Notes: a model not told the origin generated them from the sequence alone. A stretch of 58,494 nt of DNA from Eubacterium sp. (GCA_021769425.1 JAETSX010000047.1:1-58494); one strand, 5' to 3'; shown: positions 7,604-15,859, numbered from the stretch's first letter. Translations and numbers: made by a program.

Positions 7604-9383
7604 TATAGTACCTTGAAAATTTTACACAATCCTTTTGAGGATAAGATTTTGCATATTTATCTGTGATATTGGATAGTCGGCTTCTGCTTTATCATGCCAA
7701 TACCGGGTTTTCGGCATAGTGTCCCAGGCCCTTCCGATATGTGAAGAGCTTTTTAAAGTTCAATGCCCCGATTTTGCAGCCAAAGAAAAATCTTCCGCGT
7801 ATCAGTCCTCTGACTGGCATCCTGTCAGTATGGTAGATTCTTCTCAAAATGGAGGGTACTGTTTCTACTCCATTTCGGATTTTAAAAAGATTGCGGAATT
7901 CTTCCGTTCCCATGTACCGTTGTTGCTTTGCACGTTCATGGGCTTTTACCGATACCGTTACTGAACTGACCCGTTTATGAATCTTCGCTTTGCACCGCCC
8001 TTTGTTCGGGCATCCTGCACACTGCTCTCTTTTAAACGATATATGGAACTGCTGGGATTTACTTCCTGTATATCCACAGGATTTTGGCTCATATCCTGCC
8101 GGACATCTCAGGACCTTTGTTCCTGTTTCGTTAAAGACGAAATCTGCAAGGATATCATCGACAGGCTTTCCGGATAAATCGGTATTAACCAGACGGATGT
8201 TCTTTTCTTTGGCGAGATCATGGTTTGCTTTCCCTGAATAAGCACCGTCTGTAACAAGGATCGTTTCTTCTTCCTGTACTTCCTTGCGTCCCAGGCTGTC
8301 TTTCAAAAACTGGCTGTCGCTGCAGTTGTTCTGCTCGTACTGATAATCCGTGATGACAGAGCCGTTTTTACCGACCGTCTCTTCCAGATTGGCAGCATAC
8401 CCCCGATGTTCTTTCCCGGCTTTTTCCCTGAAAGTTGCATCTGGGTCAGAAGGATTCTGAAGTATTCCGGAATGAAGCCCACCGTCTTCTTTTGTGCGGA
8501 GACGGCGAACAGCTTCTTTTACAACGGTTTGTTCCGAAAGGCAGCGGGCCAGAAGCTGATATTCCGTAACGTCATCATAGTCGGAACCGCATATAGACAG
8601 TAGTTTATCTGCGTCTTCGAGGATGTTCTTTAATCGGTTATCCGTTTCCGAATCATTATTGTAGTAAAAGGTTCTGTTGTAATCATTCAGGTCACAATAA
8701 TGTCCAAAGTCTTCCGGCAGGACATCCGGATCATTTTTATGGAGATAAACAGCCAGCTTTGCCACGCAGGTATAAAGCAGCTCTGTACGGCTGAGTTTTT
8801 TGATATTTGCAGCAATCATCATAGAATCCATCCGCTTGATTCGGGGATTAAGATCCATCATTTTTGCGATTTTCTCACTCAAGCTTGTAATGCAGTTATG
8901 GAGTAAATCTATTCCGTAAGCAGACTCATAATCATAGCAGCGTTTGCGGAAGCGTGAAAGTGTTTTGTCACTCAGAGGCTGTTCTTCACAGCTTGTAGTA
9001 TGAAGAGCATACTGATACCGGGGATCCAGCATTAAATTTTCAACGATTTCATCATCCGAAATGCCGAAAACTTCTTTAATGATCAATGCACCAATACAGA
9101 CATTTACTGGTGTATTTGGTCTTGAGGCATTAGAAGAATATAGAACTTCAAATGGTTCTTCATTTATGAAGGGGAAAATATCCTCTGCAAATGATTTTGC
9201 CCATGAGTGTTCTAATGCCTTTTGCTCCCGGAAAGTCAGCCCGGAAAAACTGTCTGTAAGAGATAACTGCTGATAAGAATTCGTTCTGAATGACATATGT
9301 ATTTACCACCTTCACTTGATAGATACAGTATATCACAGTGGGAGGAAAATAGTGTGTTTGTGTAAAATTTTCAAGGTACTATA
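7604..9383 (-). mobile_element. IS1182-family insertion sequence
   Basis: Perfect 26-bp inverted repeats lie at 7604-7629 and 9358-9383 (outer part TATAGTACCTTG). The outermost TATA on each side may be the 4-bp target duplication, in which case the element proper is 7608-9379, about 1.77 kb. It holds one transposase gene read leftward. It is inserted in the loop/stem of a palindrome, in line with the liking of some IS1182 members for hairpins and palindromic targets. Confidence 0.9.
7692..9296 (-). CDS. IS1182-family transposase
   Basis: A DDE transposase of 534 residues, full length for the family. The N-terminal part (about 1-110) contains the LTFREQKALEHSWAK segment and the VNVCIGALIIKEVFG helix. 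The catalytic core shows RMDSMMIAANIKK (first Asp), VTDGAYSGKANHD (second Asp) and an ending with IRNGVETVPSILRR, where the family has its Glu. A cysteine cluster, CAGCPNKGRCKAK near residue 430, is the usual zinc-like insert. No frameshift or early stop is seen, so the copy may be active. The ribosome site AAGGTGG is about 11 bases from the ATG. Confidence 0.95.
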   Translation of the reverse strand: MSFRTNSYQQLSLTDSFSGLTFREQKALEHSWAKSFAEDIFPFINEEPFEVLYSSNASRPNTPVNVCIGALIIKEVFGISDDEIVENLMLDPRYQYALHTTSCEEQPLSDKTLSRFRKRCYDYESAYGIDLLHNCITSLSEKIAKMMDLNPRIKRMDSMMIAANIKKLSRTELLYTCVAKLAVYLHKNDPDVLPEDFGHYCDLNDYNRTFYYNNDSETDNRLKNILEDADKLLSICGSDYDDVTEYQLLARCLSEQTVVKEAVRRLRTKEDGGLHSGILQNPSDPDATFREKAGKEHRGYAANLEETVGKNGSVITDYQYEQNNCSDSQFLKDSLGRKEVQEEETILVTDGAYSGKANHDLAKEKNIRLVNTDLSGKPVDDILADFVFNETGTKVLRCPAGYEPKSCGYTGSKSQQFHISFKREQCAGCPNKGRCKAKIHKRVSSVTVSVKAHERAKQQRYMGTEEFRNLFKIRNGVETVPSILRRIYHTDRMPVRGLIRGRFFFGCKIGALNFKKLFTYRKGLGHYAENPVLA

Positions 9384-9660
9384 GGGACTTTTGACCCCAA
9401 CATCTTAACATTTTTGTAGCATGATATAAGACCAATTCATGACTTTCCATACCAAAAACCAATCTTTTATAAAACTGCTTTGACAAATATGAAAAAGGGC
9501 CATAATAATCTTCAATGGCACACCGTACATCATTCTTATAGCATATATTATTATTTTTGATTTTATTAACTATCTCCTTCGGTAATTTAGAAAAGTCCGC
9601 CAAAATAATACTTTCTATCTCGTTTGGTATTGTCCTCAAGTCAGCTACATCTATCAGCAT
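9379..9660 (-). pseudogene. Cassette gene C, 5' part (split by insertion)
   Basis: The first 85 residues belong to gene C; the last nine (RCWGQKSL and stop) come from the inserted palindrome. Start ATG at 9660 with GGGGAGA before it, 12 bp after gene B, so genes B and C were one transcript. It ends in the block LVLYHATKML, exactly where the reading frame resumes at 7559. No recognised domain in this part apart from the YHATK motif, which may begin an ADP-ribosyltransferase-like fold (inference). Confidence 0.75.
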
Positions 9661-9672
9661 CCGTAATCTCCC

Positions 9673-10092
9673 CTATCTTTTCGTAATCAGTTTTTTGCCG
9701 ATATCCATTATAGGTTTTCGGAACTTTATAACCCCTACCACTGCTGCTACTGATGTAAGAATTTGCAAAGTATAATTTTTATGATTATTCTGCTGTTTTT
9801 CATAAAATTCTTTGTTTTCAGTATCCTTCTGATACCGTTCTTTCTTCATTTCAGCCATTCTATCTCTAATAGCCTGTCTTTCCACTTCCGTTTCCGCCTT
9901 CGCCATATTCTCCCTTAATATTTCATACTCAATTGAATCGGCTTCCTTTAATGTTTCCAAATACCTATCATTCGAATTTATTATTTTGCTATCGAACTCT
10001 GTTACTTCTTTTAACGCATTCATTGTGGCATCTTTATATAAGTTTGCTTTACGAAATGAACTCTCACTTTTACTTATTCTCGTATCTGCCAT
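9673..10092 (-). CDS. Cassette gene B: coiled-coil protein with C-terminal TM
   Basis: A 139-residue, highly charged protein. Residues about 10-100 are almost purely helical in composition (Glu, Lys, Arg, Ala, Met; for example NMAKAETEVERQAIRDRM) and look like a coiled coil. A single hydrophobic segment, LQILTSVAAVVGVIKF, at about 109-124 is followed by a basic tail, so it is probably tail-anchored with the coil in the cytoplasm. The ATG at 10092 is preferred: AGGAGG is 7 bases before it. It lies between the candidate nuclease (A) and gene C. It could be a membrane scaffold or effector anchor for the cassette, but the sequence alone does not say. Confidence 0.7.
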   Translation of the reverse strand: MADTRISKSESSFRKANLYKDATMNALKEVTEFDSKIINSNDRYLETLKEADSIEYEILRENMAKAETEVERQAIRDRMAEMKKERYQKDTENKEFYEKQQNNHKNYTLQILTSVAAVVGVIKFRKPIMDIGKKLITKR

Positions 10093-10131
10093 GTTCAAGC
10101 CTCCTATTTATCATTTGGTTCAACCTTAATA

Positions 10132-11022
10132 TCATACAATTATGTTTTCAATTGGCAATTGAGATAACATTGCTGTAATTAAGGAATTTTTAAATGTTGG
10201 ATTATTTTCCACATCCTTATGTACTAATAAATCATCTATTGTCATTTTACCAGTTACTAAAGCCATGACTAAATCTTCATAGAAGCAAACTTCCTCATAC
10301 CCTCTATAATCGATTGCACTTGCTCTTACAAAGTTTTCTTCTAAAATAATATTTGAGTTAGAAATTCCACGTGAATATTGTTCTAATAATAATTCTCTAG
10401 CAACAACATCATAATCATGAGCTATATCAAAATACACAACGGGAACTTCATACCGCAAATTGCATAAATCTTGAAAAAAATACCCCATACCATTTCGGCT
10501 AACTTTTAATTGTAAACCAGCTTCTAAACCTGAAATCGAAGATGTCTTAATCATTGCTCTCATCCCTTCATCATCCACCCAAATAACATCTCTTTGAGTA
10601 TCAAAAGGATTGTATAAATTGGGATATAAATTTCGTGTTGATTTTAATCCTGTTCCTACAGCTTTAAATTTGGCCACTGTCTTATATTTTGCTTTCTTTC
10701 TTCTGGCAATTGATAACCATTTTCTATTAATTTCTTCATCCTCATGACATCTTCGAACAATCACAGCCTCTGCAATTTTTCCTAGCAAAGACATTGTAGT
10801 CTGAACAGGATTCATCTGATAAACAATTTTAATTGCCAGTTTATTATTTTCGTACCCCACAATATCCAAATCATCATATAAAATATCAAACAGTTTCTCT
10901 CCCGTATAGTAATTGAGTATTTCCAGATTTTTCCTTCCATTTAAAAACTCATAATAAGGTTGCGATGCAATAATTTTTCCATTTCCATCTGTCGCAGCAA
11001 TTATCAGTTGACTTTCAAACAT
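10132..11022 (-). CDS. Cassette gene A: possible PD-(D/E)xK-like nuclease
   Basis: A 296-residue soluble protein, first gene of the four-gene cassette, with GAGGAGA before the ATG. The middle third has the order expected for restriction-endonuclease-like folds: a helix with Glu (GKIAEAVIVRR, E85), a beta hairpin with Asp (NPFDTQRDVIWVDDEG, D145), and a strand ending Q-x-K (AGLQLKV, Q171 and K173), followed by a strand and helix (YEVPVVYFDIAHDYDVV). The Q-x-K variant occurs in Mrr-like enzymes. This reading is mine and rests on motif spacing only. The N-terminal 70 residues look like a small beta-rich domain. No family name is recognised. AT-rich; no transposase homology. Confidence 0.6.
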   Translation of the reverse strand: MFESQLIIAATDGNGKIIASQPYYEFLNGRKNLEILNYYTGEKLFDILYDDLDIVGYENNKLAIKIVYQMNPVQTTMSLLGKIAEAVIVRRCHEDEEINRKWLSIARRKKAKYKTVAKFKAVGTGLKSTRNLYPNLYNPFDTQRDVIWVDDEGMRAMIKTSSISGLEAGLQLKVSRNGMGYFFQDLCNLRYEVPVVYFDIAHDYDVVARELLLEQYSRGISNSNIILEENFVRASAIDYRGYEEVCFYEDLVMALVTGKMTIDDLLVHKDVENNPTFKNSLITAMLSQLPIENIIV

Positions 11023-11319
11023 TATTCTCTCCTCTCTGTTCGAAAAAGTTTATAGCAATAAAATTTAATCTTCCATTTATTATACTTTATATCGACAAAA
11101 TCTCATATCTTTTTTATGTCATATTTCTGCAATACAAAAGCCAGATTCGTTAAACCTAGACAGCCGCTGACAGCTCCGACTTTTGATAATTCATTTCTTG
11201 AATTTTTTCTTCTAATATATCTTACTCCTGCCATGGCAAATGAATATTTTTAATCATAAACCATTTTATTGCAAACAATAAATCATTAAAATTCCTATCG
11301 TTAAAAATTGCACCCAAAC
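11023..11319. other. Intergenic region upstream of the cassette
   Basis: An AT-rich stretch of about 300 bp between gene A and a truncated flavodoxin. It holds one small leftward frame of 43 codons (11234 to 11103, begins MAGVRYIRRKN, with a hydrophobic middle GAVSGCLGLTNLAFVL), but no ribosome site precedes its ATG, so it is only a candidate. The cassette promoter is expected here; no strong -35/-10 pair stands out. Confidence 0.35.
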
Positions 11320-11334
11320 TCATGCTTGGGTGCA
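11309..11334 (-). terminator. Hairpin terminator after truncated flavodoxin
   Basis: TGCACCCAA pairs with TTGGGTGCA over an 8-base loop; on the minus strand the stem is followed by ATTTTT. It lies at the end of the broken flavodoxin gene and probably belonged to the DNA that replaced the gene's 3' part. Confidence 0.75.
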
Positions 11335-11760
11335 TTGTATCAAATTGTGGTACGCAAGCCAGATCGGATACCCGATATAAACAACGTCCGCTTTCTTCAC
11401 TGCTTTCTTAATGGCTTTCAGGTTAGCGATTTCCGGGCGCACTGTGCTCTGGGCAGGGGACGCTGCCGATTCATGTTCTTTCACCACCCGGCTGTTTTCA
11501 TCCCCATAATCCAAATCTGCATCTGTATAAGGATTTTTTGCCTTAATTTCAATTACTTTGCCCGCCGTTTTCTTCCCAATTCTTTTGGCCGTTGCCTTTG
11601 TAGTTCCCGTACCTGAGAAATAAAGCACTACAATGTTTTTCTTAGTCGCTGCTTTTGTTTTCGCCTCAGCAGTTCCTACATCTGCCAATGATATTACCAT
11701 TACAAGGGCAAGGATAAAAGATACTGCCCGCAAAACATTTTTTCCTCTTTTTTTCATCAT
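11320..11760 (-). pseudogene. Secreted flavodoxin, C-terminus lost
   Basis: The 146-residue frame starts with a signal peptide (residues 1-33, ending AEAK), then a flavodoxin fold with the FMN phosphate loop YFSGTGTTKATAKRI near 48-62, the segment PYTDADLDYGDENSR and the strand VVYIGYPIW. Full flavodoxins of this group go on for about 60 more residues (a WWG loop and the last sheet strands). Here the frame is lost right after GYPIW and stops in a terminator hairpin, so the gene is a 5' remnant. A close relative with the same layout is intact at 15860-16684. Confidence 0.8.
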
Positions 11761-12363
11761 TTCTACTATTCCTCTTTTTTCTCTTTTTGATTTTCTTCTA
11801 ATCCTCTTTCAGAACTTTCCGCTCTATGCCAGGCTGCTTGGATGTTACCGCTTCTTCCACATATCTGCTGATAGAAGCGTTGTCCCTCAAAAATACTGGC
11901 TCTAGCAGCATACAAAATTGTGTTCCTTTTTCAGTCTTTTGAATAACTCCTTTGCCAGTTCTTCCTAATTTTTATTCTACTATCTGTCATCCCCTTTCGC
12001 AAATACCTATGTTGAATAGTCCTATATGCCTAAAAAGCATGAAATCTGCAGGAATCTTTCTTTTATTATTATAATATTCCCACCTCAAAACGGAAGTCTT
12101 AAAAAGTTATCAAGTGTGAACTGAAAGGTTATAACTATAAAGAATTAGCAAGGATTTTTTCCTGCCCGCTTCCGTCCCAGAATGAAGAGAGGGCTTCGGT
12201 ATCCTCGAGTCTGTCCTCATAGTCGCTGTCTGGATTGTTTTGCTTATTTGTATTGTTTTTAGGCTGAAAAATAGCCGCCCTATTAGGCCAAAACCTATAG
12301 GACAGCTATTTCAAGTTCGATATTCAGAGTTGGGGGAATCGTTATGCCTCTTTTTCAGGCCGT
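11761..12363. other. Gene-poor stretch with coding shreds
   Basis: No complete gene. A leftward open stretch at about 12135-12330 without a start codon reads ...DYEDRLEDTEALSSFW... and ends at a TAG at 12135-12137; it looks like the tail of a lost gene. Leftward pieces at 11810-11960 also read like C-terminal ends (for example ELAKELFKRLKKEH then stop) but no family is recognised. Confidence 0.35.
12269..12311 (-). terminator. Terminator after the Rpn-family gene
   Basis: AAATAGC pairs with GCTATTT around inner CCTAT/ATAGG pairs; on the minus strand the stem runs into TTTTTCAG. It is 53 bp past the stop of the 12364-13179 gene. Confidence 0.55.
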
Positions 12364-13179
12364 TTACATAGTTTGATTTCCGAACTTTTCAAGATACTCT
12401 TTGGCGGCTTCAAATGTGATATTTAATTTATCCTGCAACCTGCTCAAAAGTTCGTCCTCGGAAAGTCCGAAGTCAAGCCCTGTTTCAATAATGCCTTCTG
12501 CCTTGCCAATTTCCTTATTTTCTTGGTCGCGCATTAACAATGTCATATATTCATGCCTCCATTCCCTGTTTTTCCGGGCATTTTTCACTGCCTCTTCCAG
12601 TTCGTCCACGAATGGGTCTGCCGGCTTCTTCCCGGCTACATAATCCAAAAACGCTTTCAGGTCAGGGCTGACGTCGTCCATAGTCCCTTTCGCGTTCAAG
12701 AATATTTTAGTTGTTCCGTCCTTCAGGAAGATGCTGTTATCTTCCTTGCAGGTGTTTTCAAACGTATAAATATGTCTGCCCATGCCGAACTGGTCGAACG
12801 GGCAGATAAAGATGATATAGCTTGGCTTCAGCTTCTTATAGGGTTCGCCTTTGTCAATCATCTGCATATCCAGTAAACTTTGGTAATACCGTGTCCGTTT
12901 TGGCAGTTCCTTTGACGTGCCGACCTGCATTTCAATGTCGTAAACAGTGCCTCTGCCGTCTTTCACATATGCATCGAACCGGACGCTTTTTGCGTCTATG
13001 TCGGGGCGTATCGCCTTCTGCGCTTCCGGGTATTCTATACGGTCTATCTTTAAATCCGGCAGTATCCTTTGTAAAAGTCCTTTGCACAGCTTGGGGTCCT
13101 GCATGATTTTCCCGAAGATGAAGTCATTTGATATCTGCAATTCTTCCCATGCCGTATTGTCAATCATATGGTTTTCCAT
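12364..13179 (-). CDS. Rpn-family PD-(D/E)xK nuclease (transposase-like)
   Basis: A 271-residue member of the Rpn/PDDEXK_2 family, recombination-promoting or phage-defence-linked nucleases often found near mobile DNA. Motifs: SNDFIFGKIMQD at the N-terminus, then VRFDAYVKDGRGTVYDIEMQ with the catalytic Asp and the E-x-Q end near residues 67-85, and the RTRYYQSLLDMQMI helix. The C-terminal 60 residues are a charged helical tail ending in a small helical motif, as is usual. The ATG at 13179 or the second Met (four residues on) could start it; GAAAGG precedes. It stands alone among element remnants, so it may have been carried in. Confidence 0.88.
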   Translation of the reverse strand: MENHMIDNTAWEELQISNDFIFGKIMQDPKLCKGLLQRILPDLKIDRIEYPEAQKAIRPDIDAKSVRFDAYVKDGRGTVYDIEMQVGTSKELPKRTRYYQSLLDMQMIDKGEPYKKLKPSYIIFICPFDQFGMGRHIYTFENTCKEDNSIFLKDGTTKIFLNAKGTMDDVSPDLKAFLDYVAGKKPADPFVDELEEAVKNARKNREWRHEYMTLLMRDQENKEIGKAEGIIETGLDFGLSEDELLSRLQDKLNITFEAAKEYLEKFGNQTM

Positions 13180-13333
13180 TATGTTTTCGCCTTTCTTTGG
13201 TTTGATTATATCATACGGCAGACTATGTCCGCAACCTAACTAAAAAATCAAAACCACTCTTTCTCTGAAAATGTAGTATAATGACTACGAACAATAATCG
13301 GTAACTACTAGCCTCTAAGGCGTTCTCACCCGT

Positions 13334-13663
13334 TTAAATAAGGAGTGGTTTTGATATGGATATTTTAAAGCAGTTTGAAGGAAAAATCAATGGCACTTTC
13401 ACGCCAGTGCTTATTACGCCATACTCTGCGGTGATGCTTTTGTAGATTCGACCTTCTTCCTCATAGAGACGGACAATCTTCTTTTTAAATTTGGGTGTGT
13501 AGTTTGAAACATAATGAGTACCTCTTTTCTTATGAAAATGTATGAAATACTTTTTCTTCTGAACCGCCGCCTGAACCGACATACACTGTCCCAGAATAAA
13601 CGACGCCGCAAGTATAAAAATCAGCAGCTTTCTTTGTATTTTCCTCATTTTCCGCGCTTTCAA
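13334..13663 (-). pseudogene. Chimeric remnant: signal peptide joined to IS3 OrfA piece
   Basis: Residues 1-35 (TTG start at 13663 or ATG at 13648) are a normal signal peptide ending SVQAA. After a short link the frame reads SNYTPKFKKKIVRLYEEEGR and KSITAEYGV, the N-terminal helix-turn-helix of an IS3-family OrfA transposase. At about 13420 that homology stops and the frame runs antisense through the start of another element. It is a mosaic of three DNA pieces, not a working gene. It overlaps the stop of the FMN reductase by 4 bases. Confidence 0.65.
13356..13445 (+). pseudogene. 5' stub of a transposase-like gene
   Basis: A rightward start: AAGGAG, then an ATG at 13356 and the codons MDILKQFEGKINGTF, followed at about 13400 by unrelated sequence and a stop. 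Upstream 13268-13275 holds a TATAAT-like box and an inverted pair (AAAACCACTC / GAGTGGTTTT) that may be the element's left end. The parent family is not certain. Confidence 0.4.
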
Positions 13664-14109
13664 ATCTTTCTTCCTAATTCATCTGCTTCTCTTTGATTCG
13701 TTGCCATTCCGGCATACTCCATCCCATAAAGCTTTGCAAAACGGCTCATGGTATATTCCCCGGCTTCTATCATCCACTTCTCAGGCGCAGCCCCCTGGAA
13801 CAGAAAACAAAGTGTCCTTCCAGAAAACTCCCCATTTTTCACCAAACCATAAAATCGATCCAACAGGTTACGTACAGAACCGCAAATATTATGCCAGTAC
13901 AGAGGCGAACCCATTACAATTACTTCAGCTTCCTTCATCCTGGCGACCACTTCCTCAAGCTGATCATCTTCCAGCTTCTGTCCATAACTGCCAATCCGGT
14001 AATCTGTCAAATTCAAAACCTCATACGCTTTCCCTTTCAAAAGCGCTTCTGCCAGTGCAGCGGTATTTCCATGTTTGTTTGGGCTCCCATTAATAAATAA
14101 AATCTTCAT
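13660..14109 (-). CDS. NAD(P)H-dependent FMN reductase / flavodoxin-fold protein
   Basis: A 149-residue cytoplasmic flavoprotein of the NADPH-dependent FMN reductase (flavodoxin-2) group. It opens with the phosphate loop ILFINGSPNKHGNTAAL, and the second FMN loop is VIVMGSPLYWHNICGSVRNLLDR near residues 75-95. No signal peptide, so it works inside the cell, unlike the lipoprotein flavodoxin nearby. A GGAGGG site precedes its ATG. It is 26 bp downstream of the esterase gene and seems the last gene of the leftward cluster. Probable substrates are quinones or small oxidants; not decided by sequence. Confidence 0.85.
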   Translation of the reverse strand: MKILFINGSPNKHGNTAALAEALLKGKAYEVLNLTDYRIGSYGQKLEDDQLEEVVARMKEAEVIVMGSPLYWHNICGSVRNLLDRFYGLVKNGEFSGRTLCFLFQGAAPEKWMIEAGEYTMSRFAKLYGMEYAGMATNQREADELGRKI

Positions 14110-14135
14110 CTCTGTTTCCCTCCGTGATTTTTATT

Positions 14136-15173
14136 TTAATTATTCCAAATCCAGATTAATCCGTTATAAATATACTGCATGGCGGCATCCCCATCATGGG
14201 AATTCCCCTCTTGCACCCGGTATGCCAGATTTCCATCCTTTTCATTGTCAACATCTTTAAAAATTCCCTGGGGTCCTTCCAGCATTCCCTCAATCTGGCC
14301 GGAAAATGACCCATAAGCAAAATCCTCTGTTCCAGACATGGCATAAATAAAGAAATCTTCTGCCCCATATCCGGCATCAGTGACCAGATTCTCCATATAT
14401 GCCCCGTCAGAGGTCAGGTTGCCGCTGGAAGGCAGAAAATAGCGGAAATAATCCATACAATACTGAAAGGTATGCCATGTGGTCACAGATCCCATGGAAA
14501 ATCCGGCAAATGCACGGTGATCACGGCTTTCTTTCAATTCTTTCGGAGAAGTTCCTTCTGCATACGTGCGGTAATTACCTTCCACCGCAGGAATCAGGTC
14601 ATTGACAAGTTCATTATGGTAATTGTCGGTCAGCCGCAGGGCAAGGCCATAATCACCGCTGTCATCCGGGCTTTCGTTGTTGTAAGTGGGACAAACTACA
14701 ATCATAGGCTCCATTTTTCCCTCCTGTATGGCATGGTCAATGACATTTTTTAACACGTTCGGATGCTCCGGCGTCCCAAGATAGGTGGTCTCATTGCTCC
14801 ATCCCCCATGCATCAGGTAAAACACATGATACTGCTTCTCTTCGGTATATCCGTAAGGCAGATAGACATAAGCCGTCTTCTCCAGTTGTTTGGTCCGGTT
14901 TTCATAGCTCATGGATTCATAGGTCTGATAATTAAGCCTTTCTATGGTTCCCTGTTCTCCTGCGGGAGTGAAATATTCTTCCGGAACCCTGGCAAGTTCC
15001 GGGGGAATCCGGGCTGCATCTGATTTTCCTTCCATATCTGAAACCCCTCCTGAATCGGATAATTCATTTTCTCCGTTGTTTGTCTCTTCCTGCCCTGACC
15101 TTTCATCAACAGCCGCCTGCGTTTCATTGTCCGTTTCTCCTTTTTGTCCGGAACAGGCTGTACAAGACGCCAT
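14136..15173 (-). pseudogene. Esterase lipoprotein (feruloyl/acetyl esterase-like), 5' end lost
   Basis: The mature part is a complete alpha/beta hydrolase of the esterase D / feruloyl-esterase kind: YVYLPYGYTEEKQYHVFYLMHGG, nucleophile GFSMGS near residue 222, and a final His in EGNSHDGDAA. An acidic, Ser/Glu/Asn-rich linker (residues 10-55) follows the lipobox region. What is missing is the start of the signal peptide: reading upstream in frame gives GISLAIILMASCTAC, then a stop, with no start codon and no ribosome site except the Met inside the signal. The upstream joint is the cut end of an alcohol dehydrogenase gene. A deletion that fused the two genes explains both. Weak translation from the internal ATG at 15173 is possible. 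Confidence 0.75.
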
Positions 15174-15190
15174 TAAGATAATTGCCAGGC

Positions 15191-15820
15191 TTATTCCCGG
15201 GGTGAACCCAGATACGTTTCCATGCTGTGGCTCAAAGTATCAAAGGCTCCTGAAATCACCTGCTGTGGAGGAAGAGACATAGTATAGGCTACATCCAGCA
15301 CCGCGAAATCTGCATAAGCTCCCAATACTCCCGCTTTCTCCTGCGTTTCCTCATTGGTGATCACAGCGCCGTTATTCATTTCCGCACCAGTCCCGGAAGC
15401 GGTAACAATTGCTCCCATAGGAAGAAATTCCGTAGGATAGACATGCTCCTTAAATTCCATTTCCCAGATATCTTTTTCAGCCGCTGCCTGGGCCGCTATG
15501 ATTTTACAGCAATCTATCACGGAACCGCCGCCTACTGCAAGGATAAAATCTACGCTCTTTTCTTTTGCAAGGGCTGCTCCTTCCTGCACCTTTTTATAAG
15601 TGGGATTTGGCATAATCCCCGGAAAATCAATAATCTCTTTGCCTGCCTCCTTCAGATAACCGCATATTTCATCATAAACGCCGCTTTTCTTTATGGAGCC
15701 TTTCCCGTATGCCAGCATAACGGTTTTCCCTGTTTTTGCAAGTTCCGCCGGAAGCATTTTAGCTGCCGCTTTGTCACCAAAATATACCTTTGTAGGGTAA
15801 GAATAAATAAAATCCTTCAT
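15191..15820 (-). pseudogene. Iron-containing alcohol dehydrogenase, C-terminal half lost
   Basis: The 209 residues are the N-terminal nucleotide-binding half of a family III (iron) alcohol dehydrogenase: KVYFGDKAAAKML, the GGGSVIDCCK loop, GTGAEMNNGAVI and the start of the metal site GAFDTLSHSMETYLGSP. A full protein is about 385 residues and would give two more metal-binding histidines. The frame ends at TAA right after SPRE, in the joint with the esterase gene. It has AAAGGAG before its ATG. Without the C-terminal domain it cannot be an active dehydrogenase. Confidence 0.85.
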
Positions 15821-15859
15821 TGTTTTCTCCTTTCACTGTTCCTTCTTTTCTATCATTGC

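Larger units (their letters stand above)
7553..9411. mobile_element. Short palindromic element with TSD, carrying the IS
   Basis: The 17-bp end GATGTTGGGGTCAAAAG (7560-7576) is repeated inverted at 9388-9404, and TTAACAT flanks both ends (7553-7559 and 9405-9411) as a 7-bp direct repeat. Without the IS inside it, the element is only about 69 bp and would fold as one hairpin with an inner stem AGAGTTT/AAACTCT. This is what a MITE-like element looks like. It sits inside gene C and was itself hit by the IS at 7608-9379. Confidence 0.7.

Noticed and set aside
9379-9660. Independent 93-residue hypothetical protein
   Set aside because: Its last residues are read from an inserted palindrome; it is the 5' half of gene C.
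11103-11234. 43-codon small gene before cassette gene A
   Set aside because: No ribosome site before its ATG and an in-frame stop a few codons upstream; plausible only if homologues exist.
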